Shown: piece after piece, positions 1-9,166 of the stretch
How positions within the stretch are numbered: the stretch's first letter is position 1
How the letters are laid out: each line of letters opens with the position of its first letter
NCBI RefSeq assembly: GCF_011378905.1
Contig: NZ_WTPY01000038.1
Coordinates: forward strand, 1 to 39,060
DNA from: Paraglaciecola sp. 20A4
GTDB taxonomy: Bacteria > Pseudomonadota > Gammaproteobacteria > Enterobacterales > Alteromonadaceae
DNA: 39,060 nucleotides
Reading direction: 5' to 3'
Program-made: the position numbers and the translations under genes
Notes under the pieces: generated by a model
The model's input: the letters and a program-made list of their open reading frames with translations, nothing else
The model's database searches: none
Told to the model about the DNA's origin: nothing

Positions 1-295
1 ACTCCGATGATGATTAAAGTCGATATTCTGCTGTGCAATATTAACTAGTGGAATGTGCAAATTGCCGGACGCTTACGTTACTTTGCTCTGGAAGTTAATC
101 GCAGAATAATACCAATTCCAATACATTTTCACTGAGTGGTTAACGATTTACTGAAGTTAATATACTACGCTGGGCATGAATACTGGGGTGTCTATGCTGC
201 AAGCGTCTGAGTTCAATGCGTTAGTGTACTTTCTAAGTATGGCAAACGATGACATGTTAGAAGCTATTTTTCGGGCTACATATAACAAACCATAG
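1..295. other. Window edge, no recognisable gene
   Basis: I recognise no gene here. The only open frame of note on the plus strand runs from an ATG at 176 to a stop at 293-295. It would give a 39-residue peptide with no visible ribosome binding site, ending just beside the esterase gene that comes from the other strand. It could be a decayed gene end or chance. I do not call it a gene. Confidence 0.4.
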
Positions 296-1219
296 CTATT
301 TATTTGATGCATCTAATTGGGGGTTGGTAAGCGAATTTAATGTCTCGGCAAACGCTATGCCTAGGCGAGTTTGTCCTAGTGTGTTGTAGTGAACGTTATC
401 TGAGTGTTTGGGATAGTCATGCCACGATCTATCCGTCGATGTGCTAATAAGGGCAGTGTTGGGTAGCATATTAGTCACGTCGGCCATTGCCGCCCTGACC
501 ATATCTGGACCGCTGGGGTATCGTCCATATGTTGAATTAATTTGTCCAATAACAAAAGACATAGTACTCACTTCCAGTTCACTTCGGTATCCGTTAATGA
601 GCCTGAGTAAGTTAGCTTTATAGCTATTTGCGGCCACTTCTTTTGCCGCATCGTTTTCACCTTGCATCCACAGCATTCCTATTATGTTGTAAAGCTTTTC
701 GTCTTGTTCCAAACGCGCCAAATTACTTCGCACATTGGTAAGGTGAAGCGTGTACAGCTGCAGGTTTTGTTTAACGCTTCCACGCTCTACGCGCTTAGCC
801 TTTTCGGCTGTCCATTGAGGATTCCATGCACCGTACAACGACGTTCCACCTTGTACCGTCTTGAGCAACAGATACTCTCGATCCGGATATTTTTCGGCAA
901 GGGTTAATCCTACAAATAACTCGGGGCCAAATTTTTTGGCAATACCATATTTATCTTGATGAAACTTAGATACTTCATAAGACAAAGGTTGCGGCTTTCT
1001 ACCACCTAAACTGACGCTAACGCGTGATGATACCTTTTGTATGCGTTCGATGACGGATGATGCAAGCTCTTCATAGTTTCCTGCGCCGCCCATATTAGAT
1101 TGGCCAGCGAGCAACACAACTTGAACGGGATGTTCTGCGGCTTGAGGTGACCCCACAGTTTGTAGTGAAAACGTTACTAACAGCAATAACCCTAATATTT
1201 TCGTTATTCTGTGAAACAT
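296..1219 (-). CDS. Secreted SGNH/SASA-type carbohydrate esterase
   Basis: The 307-residue protein starts with a signal peptide (charged start, leucine-rich core, likely cut near AQAA-like residues 25-28). The block LLAGQSNM at residues 37-43 follows, with the nucleophile serine at S41. This is the hallmark of the sialate O-acetylesterase (SASA/DUF303) branch of SGNH hydrolases, which includes CE6-type acetylesterases. A DNVHYN block near the C-terminus would supply the catalytic His. The start codon has AGGA seven bases upstream. The family removes acetyl or similar esters from glycans in the periplasm or outside the cell. Here the gene lies downstream of a sulfatase pair on the same strand, so de-esterification of a decorated algal glycan is a reasonable guess. 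A terminator-like hairpin at 1379-1412 separates it from the sulfatases. The exact substrate cannot be read from sequence. Confidence 0.8.
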   Translation of the reverse strand: MFHRITKILGLLLLVTFSLQTVGSPQAAEHPVQVVLLAGQSNMGGAGNYEELASSVIERIQKVSSRVSVSLGGRKPQPLSYEVSKFHQDKYGIAKKFGPELFVGLTLAEKYPDREYLLLKTVQGGTSLYGAWNPQWTAEKAKRVERGSVKQNLQLYTLHLTNVRSNLARLEQDEKLYNIIGMLWMQGENDAAKEVAANSYKANLLRLINGYRSELEVSTMSFVIGQINSTYGRYPSGPDMVRAAMADVTNMLPNTALISTSTDRSWHDYPKHSDNVHYNTLGQTRLGIAFAETLNSLTNPQLDASNK

Positions 1220-1378
1220 ATTTTTTCCTATTAGTAGTTCCGAGTGGCTTTGAATAAAAAAGCCTATTTCTCATCATAAATGGGAGGATTAATTTTTTCC
1301 TAACATTTAGGTAAATATCTCAAAAGAAAGGAAGATTTACACAATGTGAAGGTCTCGGGACTATTGTCTGAATACTTT

Positions 1379-1412
1379 GTTACACGGCATACTCTGTAAT
1401 ATGCCGTGTAAC
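1379..1412. terminator. Hairpin terminator after the sulfatase pair
   Basis: A perfect 13-bp inverted repeat (GTTACACGGCATA and its complement) has an 8-base loop. It lies 17 bases past the stop of the minus-strand sulfatase at 1429. There is no strong T-run. It probably ends or attenuates transcription of the sulfatase pair. Confidence 0.6.
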
Positions 1413-1428
1413 GATGCTGGGGAGGGGG

Positions 1429-2985
1429 TTATTTACCTAGTTCCGTTAAGAATTTATCCCACCAGATTAGATAATCGTCGGGACTGATATCAGGCGATAA
1501 TCCTCTTTCTAGCATGGTTTGATTATAGTGCTTGGCAAAAAAATCATCCCAATATTGGATTTCTTTAGGGTCTTCATCAACCATGCCCATGTCACCGGTT
1601 TGTGTTTGCCATAAACTAAGTTGATTTCTAAGTCGGATGAGTTGCGTTTTATATGCCGGATCAGTTGCTAAATTATTGACTTCATCTGGGTCGTTAACCG
1701 TATCGTAAAGTTCTTCCGGTGGGCGAGAATCCGCCATAAATAAGGCCTGTTGTGGGGTCAGTTTGCCTTGGGCATGGAGCTTATTCATCAGAGCCATTAC
1801 TGGATACTGTAGATTTTTATAAGCATTAAAGTCAGTGTAAGGCTTTTCAGGATAGAAATTCTTTATATATTTGAATTGATTATCGCGCACAGCTCTTACC
1901 CGATCATCTGTCTCATCGCATCTATCTTTATGAGCATATACATAGTCTCTGGTTTCTTTGTGTGGCCCAAACATCACTTTTCCTTCAATATATTGAGGCA
2001 CCTTTATTCCAGCCAAGTCCATACTGGTAGGCATTATATCGATGAGGCTCACTAACGTATCGTTGCTTTGATTTGCTGGTATTCCTTTACCCCATACAAT
2101 AAGTGGTACGCGTAAACCACCATCATATAACCATTGTTTGTCGCGCAGCATGGCTCTGCCGTGATCACCAAAAATAAATACTATACTGTTATCAAGTACA
2201 CCGGCTTCCTCTAGTTCATCGAATAACAGGCCTACTTTTTTATCAACCGTTTGCACGGTTTCCAAATAAAGTGCCCAATCACGCCGAGTTATCTCGTGAT
2301 CTGGATAATAGCTTGGTAATTTAACGTCTTTTGGATTAATGGGATCATCTGGGTCGGCTATAAATGTTCGATGTGTCTCACTATAATTAATTTGTGTAAA
2401 AAACGGTTTATCAGCATATTTCTTTTGGTAGGTTTTCCAGGCTGATTTATCTAAAATTTTAGTGTCAATGGGGGCGTGAGTATAAGCTCCTCCCGAATAT
2501 TTTACCTCACCGTCTTGGGCATCAAATGCGTTCACCGTAGGTGTGAAATTAAAATCTGTTTTTTGTTTTGGTCCCATTAACAAGCTCACATAACCTGCGT
2601 CACGCATATATTCGGATACCATTCTCACATCTTTTGGCAAAGTGTAGTTATCGCTTAAGTGACTTCTATGGTGCTGTGCGCCAATACTAGTGGCATGCAT
2701 ACCCGTAAAAATTGCTGAGCGTGCGGTAGAGCAAACCGCCGCGGTGGCAAAGGCGTTGCTATAGCTAACGCCCTCACTGGCTATTCTATCTAGGTTGGGG
2801 GTTTTTACTGCCGGGGTGCCGTTGTAGGCTAAATCTAATGAAATATCTTCTAGTACCACCCAGATGATATTCGGTTGCGTAGCCGACGGATGAGTCGACT
2901 TCATATTAGAGACCCCTTCGGTTGCCGAAGCAGTATTTGAGATCAGTAAAGATAATAGGATAAGAACGTATTTAGTTGATTTCAC
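1429..2985 (-). CDS. Secreted sulfatase, S1_8-like, unusual CSTAR active site
   Basis: The 518-residue type I sulfatase has a signal peptide ending near SNTASA. The start is a GTG supported by AGGAG about nine bases upstream, inside the end of the preceding sulfatase gene; the two genes overlap by 14 bp and are probably translationally coupled. The formylglycine motif reads C85-S-T-A-R89 followed by the TG signature, so the usual Pro/Ala at motif position 3 is Thr. The first metal motif is E46-D47 rather than Asp-Asp. The block TSIGAQHHRS after the active site and the VLEDIS start recall heparan-N-sulfatase-like families (S1_8); this family call is from memory. It would hydrolyse sulfate esters or sulfamates on a glycan outside the cytoplasm after Cys-to-formylglycine conversion. 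No maturation enzyme is encoded in the window. Confidence 0.85.
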   Translation of the reverse strand: MKSTKYVLILLSLLISNTASATEGVSNMKSTHPSATQPNIIWVVLEDISLDLAYNGTPAVKTPNLDRIASEGVSYSNAFATAAVCSTARSAIFTGMHATSIGAQHHRSHLSDNYTLPKDVRMVSEYMRDAGYVSLLMGPKQKTDFNFTPTVNAFDAQDGEVKYSGGAYTHAPIDTKILDKSAWKTYQKKYADKPFFTQINYSETHRTFIADPDDPINPKDVKLPSYYPDHEITRRDWALYLETVQTVDKKVGLLFDELEEAGVLDNSIVFIFGDHGRAMLRDKQWLYDGGLRVPLIVWGKGIPANQSNDTLVSLIDIMPTSMDLAGIKVPQYIEGKVMFGPHKETRDYVYAHKDRCDETDDRVRAVRDNQFKYIKNFYPEKPYTDFNAYKNLQYPVMALMNKLHAQGKLTPQQALFMADSRPPEELYDTVNDPDEVNNLATDPAYKTQLIRLRNQLSLWQTQTGDMGMVDEDPKEIQYWDDFFAKHYNQTMLERGLSPDISPDDYLIWWDKFLTELGK

Positions 2986-4549
2986 GTGTGGCTGCTCCTG
3001 ATTCTAAGCGGGTTTGGCGTGCTTCTATGCTTCGCATTATTTGCTCCATTTCGTTCACTTTTTGCGGCAGTTTCTTGGCAAGGTTCGTGTCTTCATGAAT
3101 ATCAGGTACTAAGTTGAAGAGTTGAGGCGTGTTCATTGTACCGGGATCAATATTCTTCTTCTTTACGACAAAGCCGGCATTTTTATCTGTAGCTCGTATG
3201 TATTTATAGCTTCCGCTGCGCAGTGAAAGAGTATGAGGGGTTTCTTCTATTAGCGTCTTTCTGGCGAGTAAGTTCGGATTAAAAAGCGCAGGCAAATAGT
3301 TTTCGCTATCAATGGCTTCTTTTTCATCAAGCGTTAAACCGAGTAGGCTGGCGATAGAAGCATAAATATCGATTTGGCTTATTAGTGAATCACTCACCCC
3401 TGCGCTGATTTTAGAGGGATAATGTACGATGAACGGAACGCGTGTACCCGCTTCATAAGCACTGTATTTACCACCTTTAAAAGGGCCATTGGCTTTATGT
3501 TCACCAATTAACGTTAAAGCTTCATCATCGTAGCCATCAGTCAGCACTGCACCGTTATCAGAGGTAAATATAATAAGGGTATTGTTTAATAGGTTATTGG
3601 CTTTTAAATGTTCAACAACTTGGCCGGTAATCCAATCCATTTGCACAATGGCATCACCACGCACGCCCATAGTCGTTGCGCCTTTAAATCTATCATTCGG
3701 TAAGCGAGGTACATGAATGTCATGAAATGAAAAGAATAAGAAAAAGGGATTGTTTTTGTTATCCGAAATAAAGCTATTGGCCTTTTCAGTGGTCACGGTA
3801 GAAAAGTCTTCATCTACCCATTCAGCTGACTTTCCTCCTGCCATCCAACCTATTCGACTCACACCATTGATAATACTTTGACTATGCTGACTATCTGCTT
3901 GCTGACGCAATAACTCAGGGTGCTCATAGCCGGTCGGCCTGTTACCGATTTTCTTGGTGTAATCAACATAAAGAGGATCATTCTTATCTAGGTTCACGAC
4001 GTTATGATTTTCCAGATATACCGAAGGCACCCTGTCGCCTGTTGCAGGGATTAAAAAGCTGTAGTCAAAACCAATTTCTAAAGGACCGGGTTTAACGTCC
4101 TCGTTCCAATCCACCGGGGCCGTATCGGCGCCTAAACCAAGGTGCCACTTACCCACTACGCCGGTTGTATAGCCAGCTTTTTTTAATAATTTGGGTAAAG
4201 TCGGTTGTTCGGGCGAAATGACCATAGCGGCGTCGCCCTTTAAGATTCGTATGTTTTTTCTAAAGGCATGCTCACCTGTTAACAACGAGTATCTAGAAGG
4301 TGTGCAAGTCGCTGCTGAGCTATGGGCGTCTGTAAATTTGATCCCATTCGCGGCCAACTTGTCGACATGTGCAGTGGTGACACTTTTTGCGCCATAGGCG
4401 CTTATGTCTCCGTAGCCTAAATCATCAACATAAAATATGACGATGTTTGGTTTGGGTACTTCCTCAATGTGTGTCGGGGTATCTGCAAATGCATTTGAGC
4501 AAACGCTTAGCACTGCCATGCCTGATAGGATAAAAAATAAATTTTTCAT
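2972..4549 (-). CDS. Secreted sulfatase (CTPSR type), paralogue of the divergent gene
   Basis: The 525-residue type I sulfatase has a signal peptide ending near AFAD. It carries a YVDDLGYGD metal-binding start (residues 40-48) and a canonical formylglycine motif C82-T-P-S-R86 followed by LLTG. Other conserved blocks are GKWHLGLG, FFSFHDIHVPR and TSDNG. Over its whole length it resembles the protein encoded at 4871-6433, so the two are an inverted duplicate pair with a shared upstream region. The DDLGYGDIS and CTPSRYSLLTG blocks suggest the galactose/GalNAc-6-sulfatase-like group (S1_15), but this subfamily call is from memory. It overlaps the next sulfatase on the same strand. It would act in the periplasm or outside on 6-sulfated or similar galactose units. 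Confidence 0.88.
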   Translation of the reverse strand: MKNLFFILSGMAVLSVCSNAFADTPTHIEEVPKPNIVIFYVDDLGYGDISAYGAKSVTTAHVDKLAANGIKFTDAHSSAATCTPSRYSLLTGEHAFRKNIRILKGDAAMVISPEQPTLPKLLKKAGYTTGVVGKWHLGLGADTAPVDWNEDVKPGPLEIGFDYSFLIPATGDRVPSVYLENHNVVNLDKNDPLYVDYTKKIGNRPTGYEHPELLRQQADSQHSQSIINGVSRIGWMAGGKSAEWVDEDFSTVTTEKANSFISDNKNNPFFLFFSFHDIHVPRLPNDRFKGATTMGVRGDAIVQMDWITGQVVEHLKANNLLNNTLIIFTSDNGAVLTDGYDDEALTLIGEHKANGPFKGGKYSAYEAGTRVPFIVHYPSKISAGVSDSLISQIDIYASIASLLGLTLDEKEAIDSENYLPALFNPNLLARKTLIEETPHTLSLRSGSYKYIRATDKNAGFVVKKKNIDPGTMNTPQLFNLVPDIHEDTNLAKKLPQKVNEMEQIMRSIEARQTRLESGAATREIN

Positions 4550-4870
4550 TTCGATAATTTAATCCAGTTAATTCATCTGTTTTGATGGTGACCGAGGCGA
4601 AATATATTTATTCACATTACCATTACTTTTACCGCGGGTAAATCGTTGTCCTCTTCAGTAATCATATTTATTTACATCCTATTTTTTATGGTAATTCCTC
4701 ATGGTACTGATTTTATTGATCTTTATTGATATTTTGTAATGCGATAATAATAATATGTTAATGATTCTGGTATTTAAACTAGCGGTATCTGAATTTTTAT
4801 GTGATATTTAGGGGTATCGTTGTCCCTTGACTGTAAACTAGACTCGTCCGCAATTCGTTAAAGAGGAATT
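4550..4870. promoter_or_regulatory. Divergent promoter region between paired sulfatases
   Basis: This AT-rich spacer of 321 bases lies between two divergently transcribed sulfatase genes and must hold both promoters. I could not fix individual -35/-10 boxes with confidence. It has no copy of the TAAACATC-type palindrome found before the core polysaccharide genes, so these sulfatases are probably under different control. Confidence 0.5.
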
Positions 4871-6433
4871 ATGAAAATAAAACATATTTTATTGGTTGGT
4901 GGCGCAGTAATTGCGTCTGTTATGGGATTATCAAGTTGCTCAAATCCTGATAGAGAAATGTCGACTGACACGCAAACGAATGATTTGTTAAGTGAAAAGC
5001 GCCCAAATGTCGTTATTTTCTACGTAGATGACCTAGGGTACGGTGATATAAGTAGTTATGGTATGACTGCCATAGAAACACCAAATGTGGATGCTTTAGC
5101 TGATGAGGGCATAAAATTTACTGATGCTCATAGTACTGCTGCCACATGCACTCCCTCAAGATATTCAATGTTGACAGGGCAGTATGCTTTTAGAAGCAAT
5201 GCAGCCATCTTACCCGGTGATGCCCCCCTTATCATTGACCATACTAAGCCAACGCTCCCTAAAATGTTTCAGCGAGCCGGTTATACTACCGGCGTAGTAG
5301 GTAAGTGGCACTTAGGACTTGGCGATGGTTTTGTTGATTGGAACAAAGATGTTAAGCCGGGGCCAATTGAATTAGGGTTTGATTACAGCTTTTTGATGCC
5401 TGCTACGGGTGACCGAGTACCTACCGTTTTTCTAGAAAATCATAACGTGGTTAACTTAGATCCCAATGATCCCATAACAGTCAGCTATGAAAAAAGAATC
5501 GGACATAGGCCTGTTGGAACAGAATCGCCTGAGACTCTAAAGCAAACCGCTGATCTGCAACATAGTGCAACCGTTGTAAACGGTATCAGCCGTATCGGCT
5601 GGATGGCCGGAGGTAAATCGGCCGAGTGGGTAGATGAAGATATTCCGCTGGTGTTTACCGATAAAGCTATTTCGTTTATTCAGGAAAATAAAGATCAGCC
5701 TTTTATGTTGTACTTTCCGTTTCATGATATTCATGTTCCTCGAGTGCCAAACAAAATGTTTGCTGGTAAATCCGGTATGGGACCAAGAGGCGACGCGATT
5801 TTACAAATGGATTGGATGACAGGGCGTATTGTTGACGAACTTAAAAAACAGGGGCTATACGACAACACGTTGATAGTATTCTCAAGTGATAATGGCCCGG
5901 TAATGGATGACGGCTACAATGACCAAGCCGAAGAGTTGCGGGGCGATCATGATCCTGCTGGTGGATTCAAAGGTGGCAAATACAGTGCTTATGAAGCGGG
6001 CACACGTGTTCCGATGATTGTTACTTATCCAAACGGCTTGATTCAAAATGGTGAAAGCGATGCGTTGCTTAGTCATATTGATTTTTACGCCTCATTTGCT
6101 GAGTTAATTGGCGCGACGCTAGAAAAAGGTGCAGCATCTGACAGTGTTAACGTACTACCGGCGTTACTGGACAGCCGAGCAAGTGCGCGTCAGGAAATGC
6201 TCGAGGAGTCTTTTACCTTGGCACTTAGAAACGGTGATTGGAAATACATAGAGCCGTTTAATGGCCAAACACCTGATTGGTTAGTGAATAAAACAGCGAT
6301 AGCGAATGGCCTGCAAACGTCAGCGCAACTTTTTGATTTGTCGAAGGACAAATTTGAACAACATAATGTCGCCGAGCAACATCCAGAATTGGTGACTAAA
6401 TTTCAAGCTCGTTTAAATGCAATCAAAAAGTAA
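4871..6433 (+). CDS. Lipoprotein sulfatase (CTPSR type)
   Basis: The 520-residue type I sulfatase starts at an ATG preceded by AAAGAGG. The N-terminus has a lipobox, LSSC, with Cys23 as the lipidated residue, so it is probably anchored to a membrane instead of being released as its paralogue is. The metal-binding start YVDDLGYGD is at residues 51-59 and the formylglycine motif is C93-T-P-S-R97. GKWHLGLGD, FHDIHVPR and SSDNG follow. Compared with the protein encoded at 2972-4549 it is collinear and very similar in the central and C-terminal blocks, such as GGKSAEWVDED and FKGGKYSAYEAGTRVP. The pair may split work between periplasm and cell surface, or differ in sulfate position. S1_15-like assignment is tentative. 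Confidence 0.88.
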   Translation: MKIKHILLVGGAVIASVMGLSSCSNPDREMSTDTQTNDLLSEKRPNVVIFYVDDLGYGDISSYGMTAIETPNVDALADEGIKFTDAHSTAATCTPSRYSMLTGQYAFRSNAAILPGDAPLIIDHTKPTLPKMFQRAGYTTGVVGKWHLGLGDGFVDWNKDVKPGPIELGFDYSFLMPATGDRVPTVFLENHNVVNLDPNDPITVSYEKRIGHRPVGTESPETLKQTADLQHSATVVNGISRIGWMAGGKSAEWVDEDIPLVFTDKAISFIQENKDQPFMLYFPFHDIHVPRVPNKMFAGKSGMGPRGDAILQMDWMTGRIVDELKKQGLYDNTLIVFSSDNGPVMDDGYNDQAEELRGDHDPAGGFKGGKYSAYEAGTRVPMIVTYPNGLIQNGESDALLSHIDFYASFAELIGATLEKGAASDSVNVLPALLDSRASARQEMLEESFTLALRNGDWKYIEPFNGQTPDWLVNKTAIANGLQTSAQLFDLSKDKFEQHNVAEQHPELVTKFQARLNAIKK

Positions 6434-6465
6434 TTGAAGACTTGGGTTTACTCGTCTTTGAAAAA

Positions 6466-6526
6466 TCAGCATTTGGATCCGTTACAATTATTTCGCCAGA
6501 AATTCATTGTTCGATCCAAGTGCTGA
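6466..6526. repeat. Nested inverted repeat downstream of sulfatase
   Basis: A 14-bp stem with a single G-T wobble pairs 6466-6479 (TCAGCATTTGGATC) with 6513-6526. The 33-base loop holds a second perfect hairpin, ATTTC-GCCA-GAAAT, at 6490-6503. It lies 33 bases after a sulfatase stop codon and has no T-run. It may be a terminator, an mRNA-stabilising 3' structure, or part of a mobile repeat. Confidence 0.45.
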
Positions 6527-6805
6527 AATGCGTATTGATATACAAAGTGAAATTTTCTGTTATCGGTGATGTAGAGACAAATGAGACCCTATAATATAAA
6601 AGAAGGTTACACGATCACTTCTAAAAGCAATATTTCCCTGTAGTATCGGCTCTTTAATTTCCCTGACAGTAAAGTAGATAGGTATAAAGCTATTTGCAAT
6701 AATGCGTTAGAGAGCGTTTAGGTTCTAGGTAAACAAGACCAATAATTTTGACAAGGATATAAGCAGTTGAACGTGACGAAGTGGTATGCAGCAGATGGAG
6801 TAGGT
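6527..6805. other. Intergenic stretch before the cytochrome gene
   Basis: I see no gene here. The stretch must hold the promoter of the octaheme cytochrome gene. An in-frame TTG at 6767 extends the cytochrome frame upstream, but it lacks the ribosome binding site and signal peptide start seen at 6806. Confidence 0.4.
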
Positions 6806-9166
6806 ATGAAAAAGATAACATTTTACGCTTTATTGTTTTCTTTTATGTGGGCAGCACTTTTCAGCGTCGCCAGTGTTGCGGGGGATACAAATAGCGCTCC
6901 GCTACCTTACTATACTTCTTCCACAGCACCGTCCCCAGCACCGTCAAAAGTGCCTTCTAAAGCATCTTCTAGTGCGTCTAATAAAGCGGCCTCAATCACC
7001 GCTTCTAAAATCAATACACCACATTACGTTGGCGCGCAAGCTTGCCAAAGTTGCCATCAAAGTGAATATGAACAGTGGCAACAGTCCGATCATTTTAAAG
7101 CCATGCAAGAAGCGACCAAAGACAGTGTGTTAGGTGACTTCGCGGATACTGATGTTGAGTTTCACAATATAAAAACGCGCTTTTTTGTCGAAAACGGCCA
7201 TTACAAAATCACTACCACCAATAAACAAAATAAAGTTGAAACATTTGATGTGCCGTACACGTTTGGCTTTTATCCTTTGCAGCAATACTTAGTCGATGTC
7301 GGTGAGGGGAAACTGCAAGCGTTTAACATTGCCTGGGACAGCCGCAGCGAAGAAGAGGGCGGCCAGCGCTGGTTTCATTTACAACCGATTGAAAAAATAA
7401 CTCCGCAGCACCCATTTTTTTGGCAACGTCACTTTCAAAACTGGAATAGCCGCTGCGCCGATTGTCACACCACAGATTTAAAACGTAATTTTGAACCGAA
7501 AACCAATGTGTTTCATACCCAATTTAGTGAAGTGAATGTGGCCTGCGAGAGCTGCCACGGCCCCGCAGGACAGCATATTGAGCTGGCAAACAGCAATGCT
7601 TTAACGCCAGATCAATCGGGATTTACTCAGGTACTGCCAGCGCTGAAGAATTTTGCTTTTAGTGAAGGTAACCCTATCGCCCATGCCGATGGCAAACCGA
7701 ATAACAGTGAGGTAAACGTCTGTGCTCGTTGCCATTCATTACGCACTCCTTTAAGTTATCCATTTTCTGATGCAGACGCCAAGCAGCCTCAGCAAAGCTT
7801 TGTGGATGACAACCGACTCGAGTGGATCCGCGGCCCGTTTTATCATGCTAACGGCAGCATCAATGAAGAGGTGTTTGTGGCAGGCTCGTTTATGCAAAGC
7901 AAAATGCAACATGCCGGCGTAACGTGCTCAAATTGCCATAACGCACATACAGGGAAAGTTAAAATTCAGGGTAACGGCCTATGCTTGCAATGCCACCAGG
8001 CTGACACCTTTAATAGCCCAGAGCATCATCACCATACCCCGCAAACAGACGGTGCTATGTGCGTGAACTGTCACATGCCCGAAAAAACCTATATGGGCGT
8101 GGATGACAGACGGGATCATAGTTTTTTAATTCCTGATCTGCGCTTTAACAACGCAGCAAGTGAGCCACAAACCTGTTTAGCCTGTCATGACAAAGGCGAC
8201 AAGCATTGGCGAGAAGCCAGTCAAAAAGTATGGGGCAGCAATACCAAACACAACGCGTGGCAAACCGCCCGTCAACATGTGCAAAATGTTGCTCCTCAGG
8301 GACTGGACGAAGCCATAGCGTTTATTCAAAACCCTGATAACAGCCGCTTACGCCAAGCGTCTTTATTGGCTGACTTAAGTCAATATCGCTCCCAGCAAGG
8401 GGTGGACATTGCCCTTGAGAGCCTTGACAGTGAAGACACCTTATTGCGCCGGGCAGCCATTGAGTCCCTAGAAATTCTTAGCCCACAAGCACGTTGGCAG
8501 GTATTGAGCGCAAAATTGAATGAGCCGAGTAAGTCGGTACGCTTTGAAATGGCCAGGTTATTAGTGGATAGCGTGGGTCAGTTGTCACGTGCTGATAAAG
8601 CGAAACTGATGCCCCTGCTAAATGAGTACCGTGACATGCTTGAGCTGAACGCTGATTCGCCTATCACCCAATTGGCCATCGGTCATTTGCATACCAGCCT
8701 AGGCGATCTGGCTTCTGCGGAGCAGGCTTACCAAACCGCTTACAAAATCGAACCCAGTTATATACCGGTGCTAATTCAAATCTCTGAGTTTTACCGCCAG
8801 CAGGGCCAAGACGAAAAAGGCGCGGGGTATTTAACCAAGGCACTGAACGTTGAGCCGAACAATGCCCAAGCCAATCACGCGCTAGGTTTATTCAAAATTC
8901 GCCAGAAACAATATGGGAACGCGCTGGCGAACTTGAAAATATCAGCACACAGCGATGAAGCATTGCCGTCTTTTGCTTATATTTATGCCGTTGCCCTTGA
9001 CCACCAAAGCCACACTAATGTGGCTATCAGTGAATTGGAACAAGCCCATCAGCGCTGGCCAGCTGATACTGACGTGCTAAGTGCGCTCATCAGCTATTTA
9101 AACAAAACAGGCCAAACGGGGAAAGCGCAGCAATATCAATCTAAATTGCGCGCGTTGCAACAATAG
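6806..9166 (+). CDS. Octaheme cytochrome c with C-terminal HEAT/TPR-like region
   Basis: With the ATG at 6806 (GGAG five bases upstream, then a signal peptide) the protein is 786 residues; an in-frame TTG at 6767 would add 13. A Ser/Pro/Ala/Lys-rich linker follows the signal peptide. Eight CXXCH haem motifs then run from about residue 80 to 461: CQSCH, CADCH, CESCH, CARCH, CSNCH, CLQCH, CVNCH and CLACH. The first half fits the cytochrome c554 / doubled-CXXCH type of multihaem electron carriers. The rest, to the C-terminus, is alpha-helical with TPR-like repeats (for example LHTSLGDLASAEQAY and the ALGLFKIRQKQYGNALANL region). It is a periplasmic redox protein with a protein-interaction tail. 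No oxidase or quinol partner is adjacent, so its donor and acceptor are unknown, and a role in sulfated glycan use is not evident. Confidence 0.87.
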   Translation: MKKITFYALLFSFMWAALFSVASVAGDTNSAPLPYYTSSTAPSPAPSKVPSKASSSASNKAASITASKINTPHYVGAQACQSCHQSEYEQWQQSDHFKAMQEATKDSVLGDFADTDVEFHNIKTRFFVENGHYKITTTNKQNKVETFDVPYTFGFYPLQQYLVDVGEGKLQAFNIAWDSRSEEEGGQRWFHLQPIEKITPQHPFFWQRHFQNWNSRCADCHTTDLKRNFEPKTNVFHTQFSEVNVACESCHGPAGQHIELANSNALTPDQSGFTQVLPALKNFAFSEGNPIAHADGKPNNSEVNVCARCHSLRTPLSYPFSDADAKQPQQSFVDDNRLEWIRGPFYHANGSINEEVFVAGSFMQSKMQHAGVTCSNCHNAHTGKVKIQGNGLCLQCHQADTFNSPEHHHHTPQTDGAMCVNCHMPEKTYMGVDDRRDHSFLIPDLRFNNAASEPQTCLACHDKGDKHWREASQKVWGSNTKHNAWQTARQHVQNVAPQGLDEAIAFIQNPDNSRLRQASLLADLSQYRSQQGVDIALESLDSEDTLLRRAAIESLEILSPQARWQVLSAKLNEPSKSVRFEMARLLVDSVGQLSRADKAKLMPLLNEYRDMLELNADSPITQLAIGHLHTSLGDLASAEQAYQTAYKIEPSYIPVLIQISEFYRQQGQDEKGAGYLTKALNVEPNNAQANHALGLFKIRQKQYGNALANLKISAHSDEALPSFAYIYAVALDHQSHTNVAISELEQAHQRWPADTDVLSALISYLNKTGQTGKAQQYQSKLRALQQ

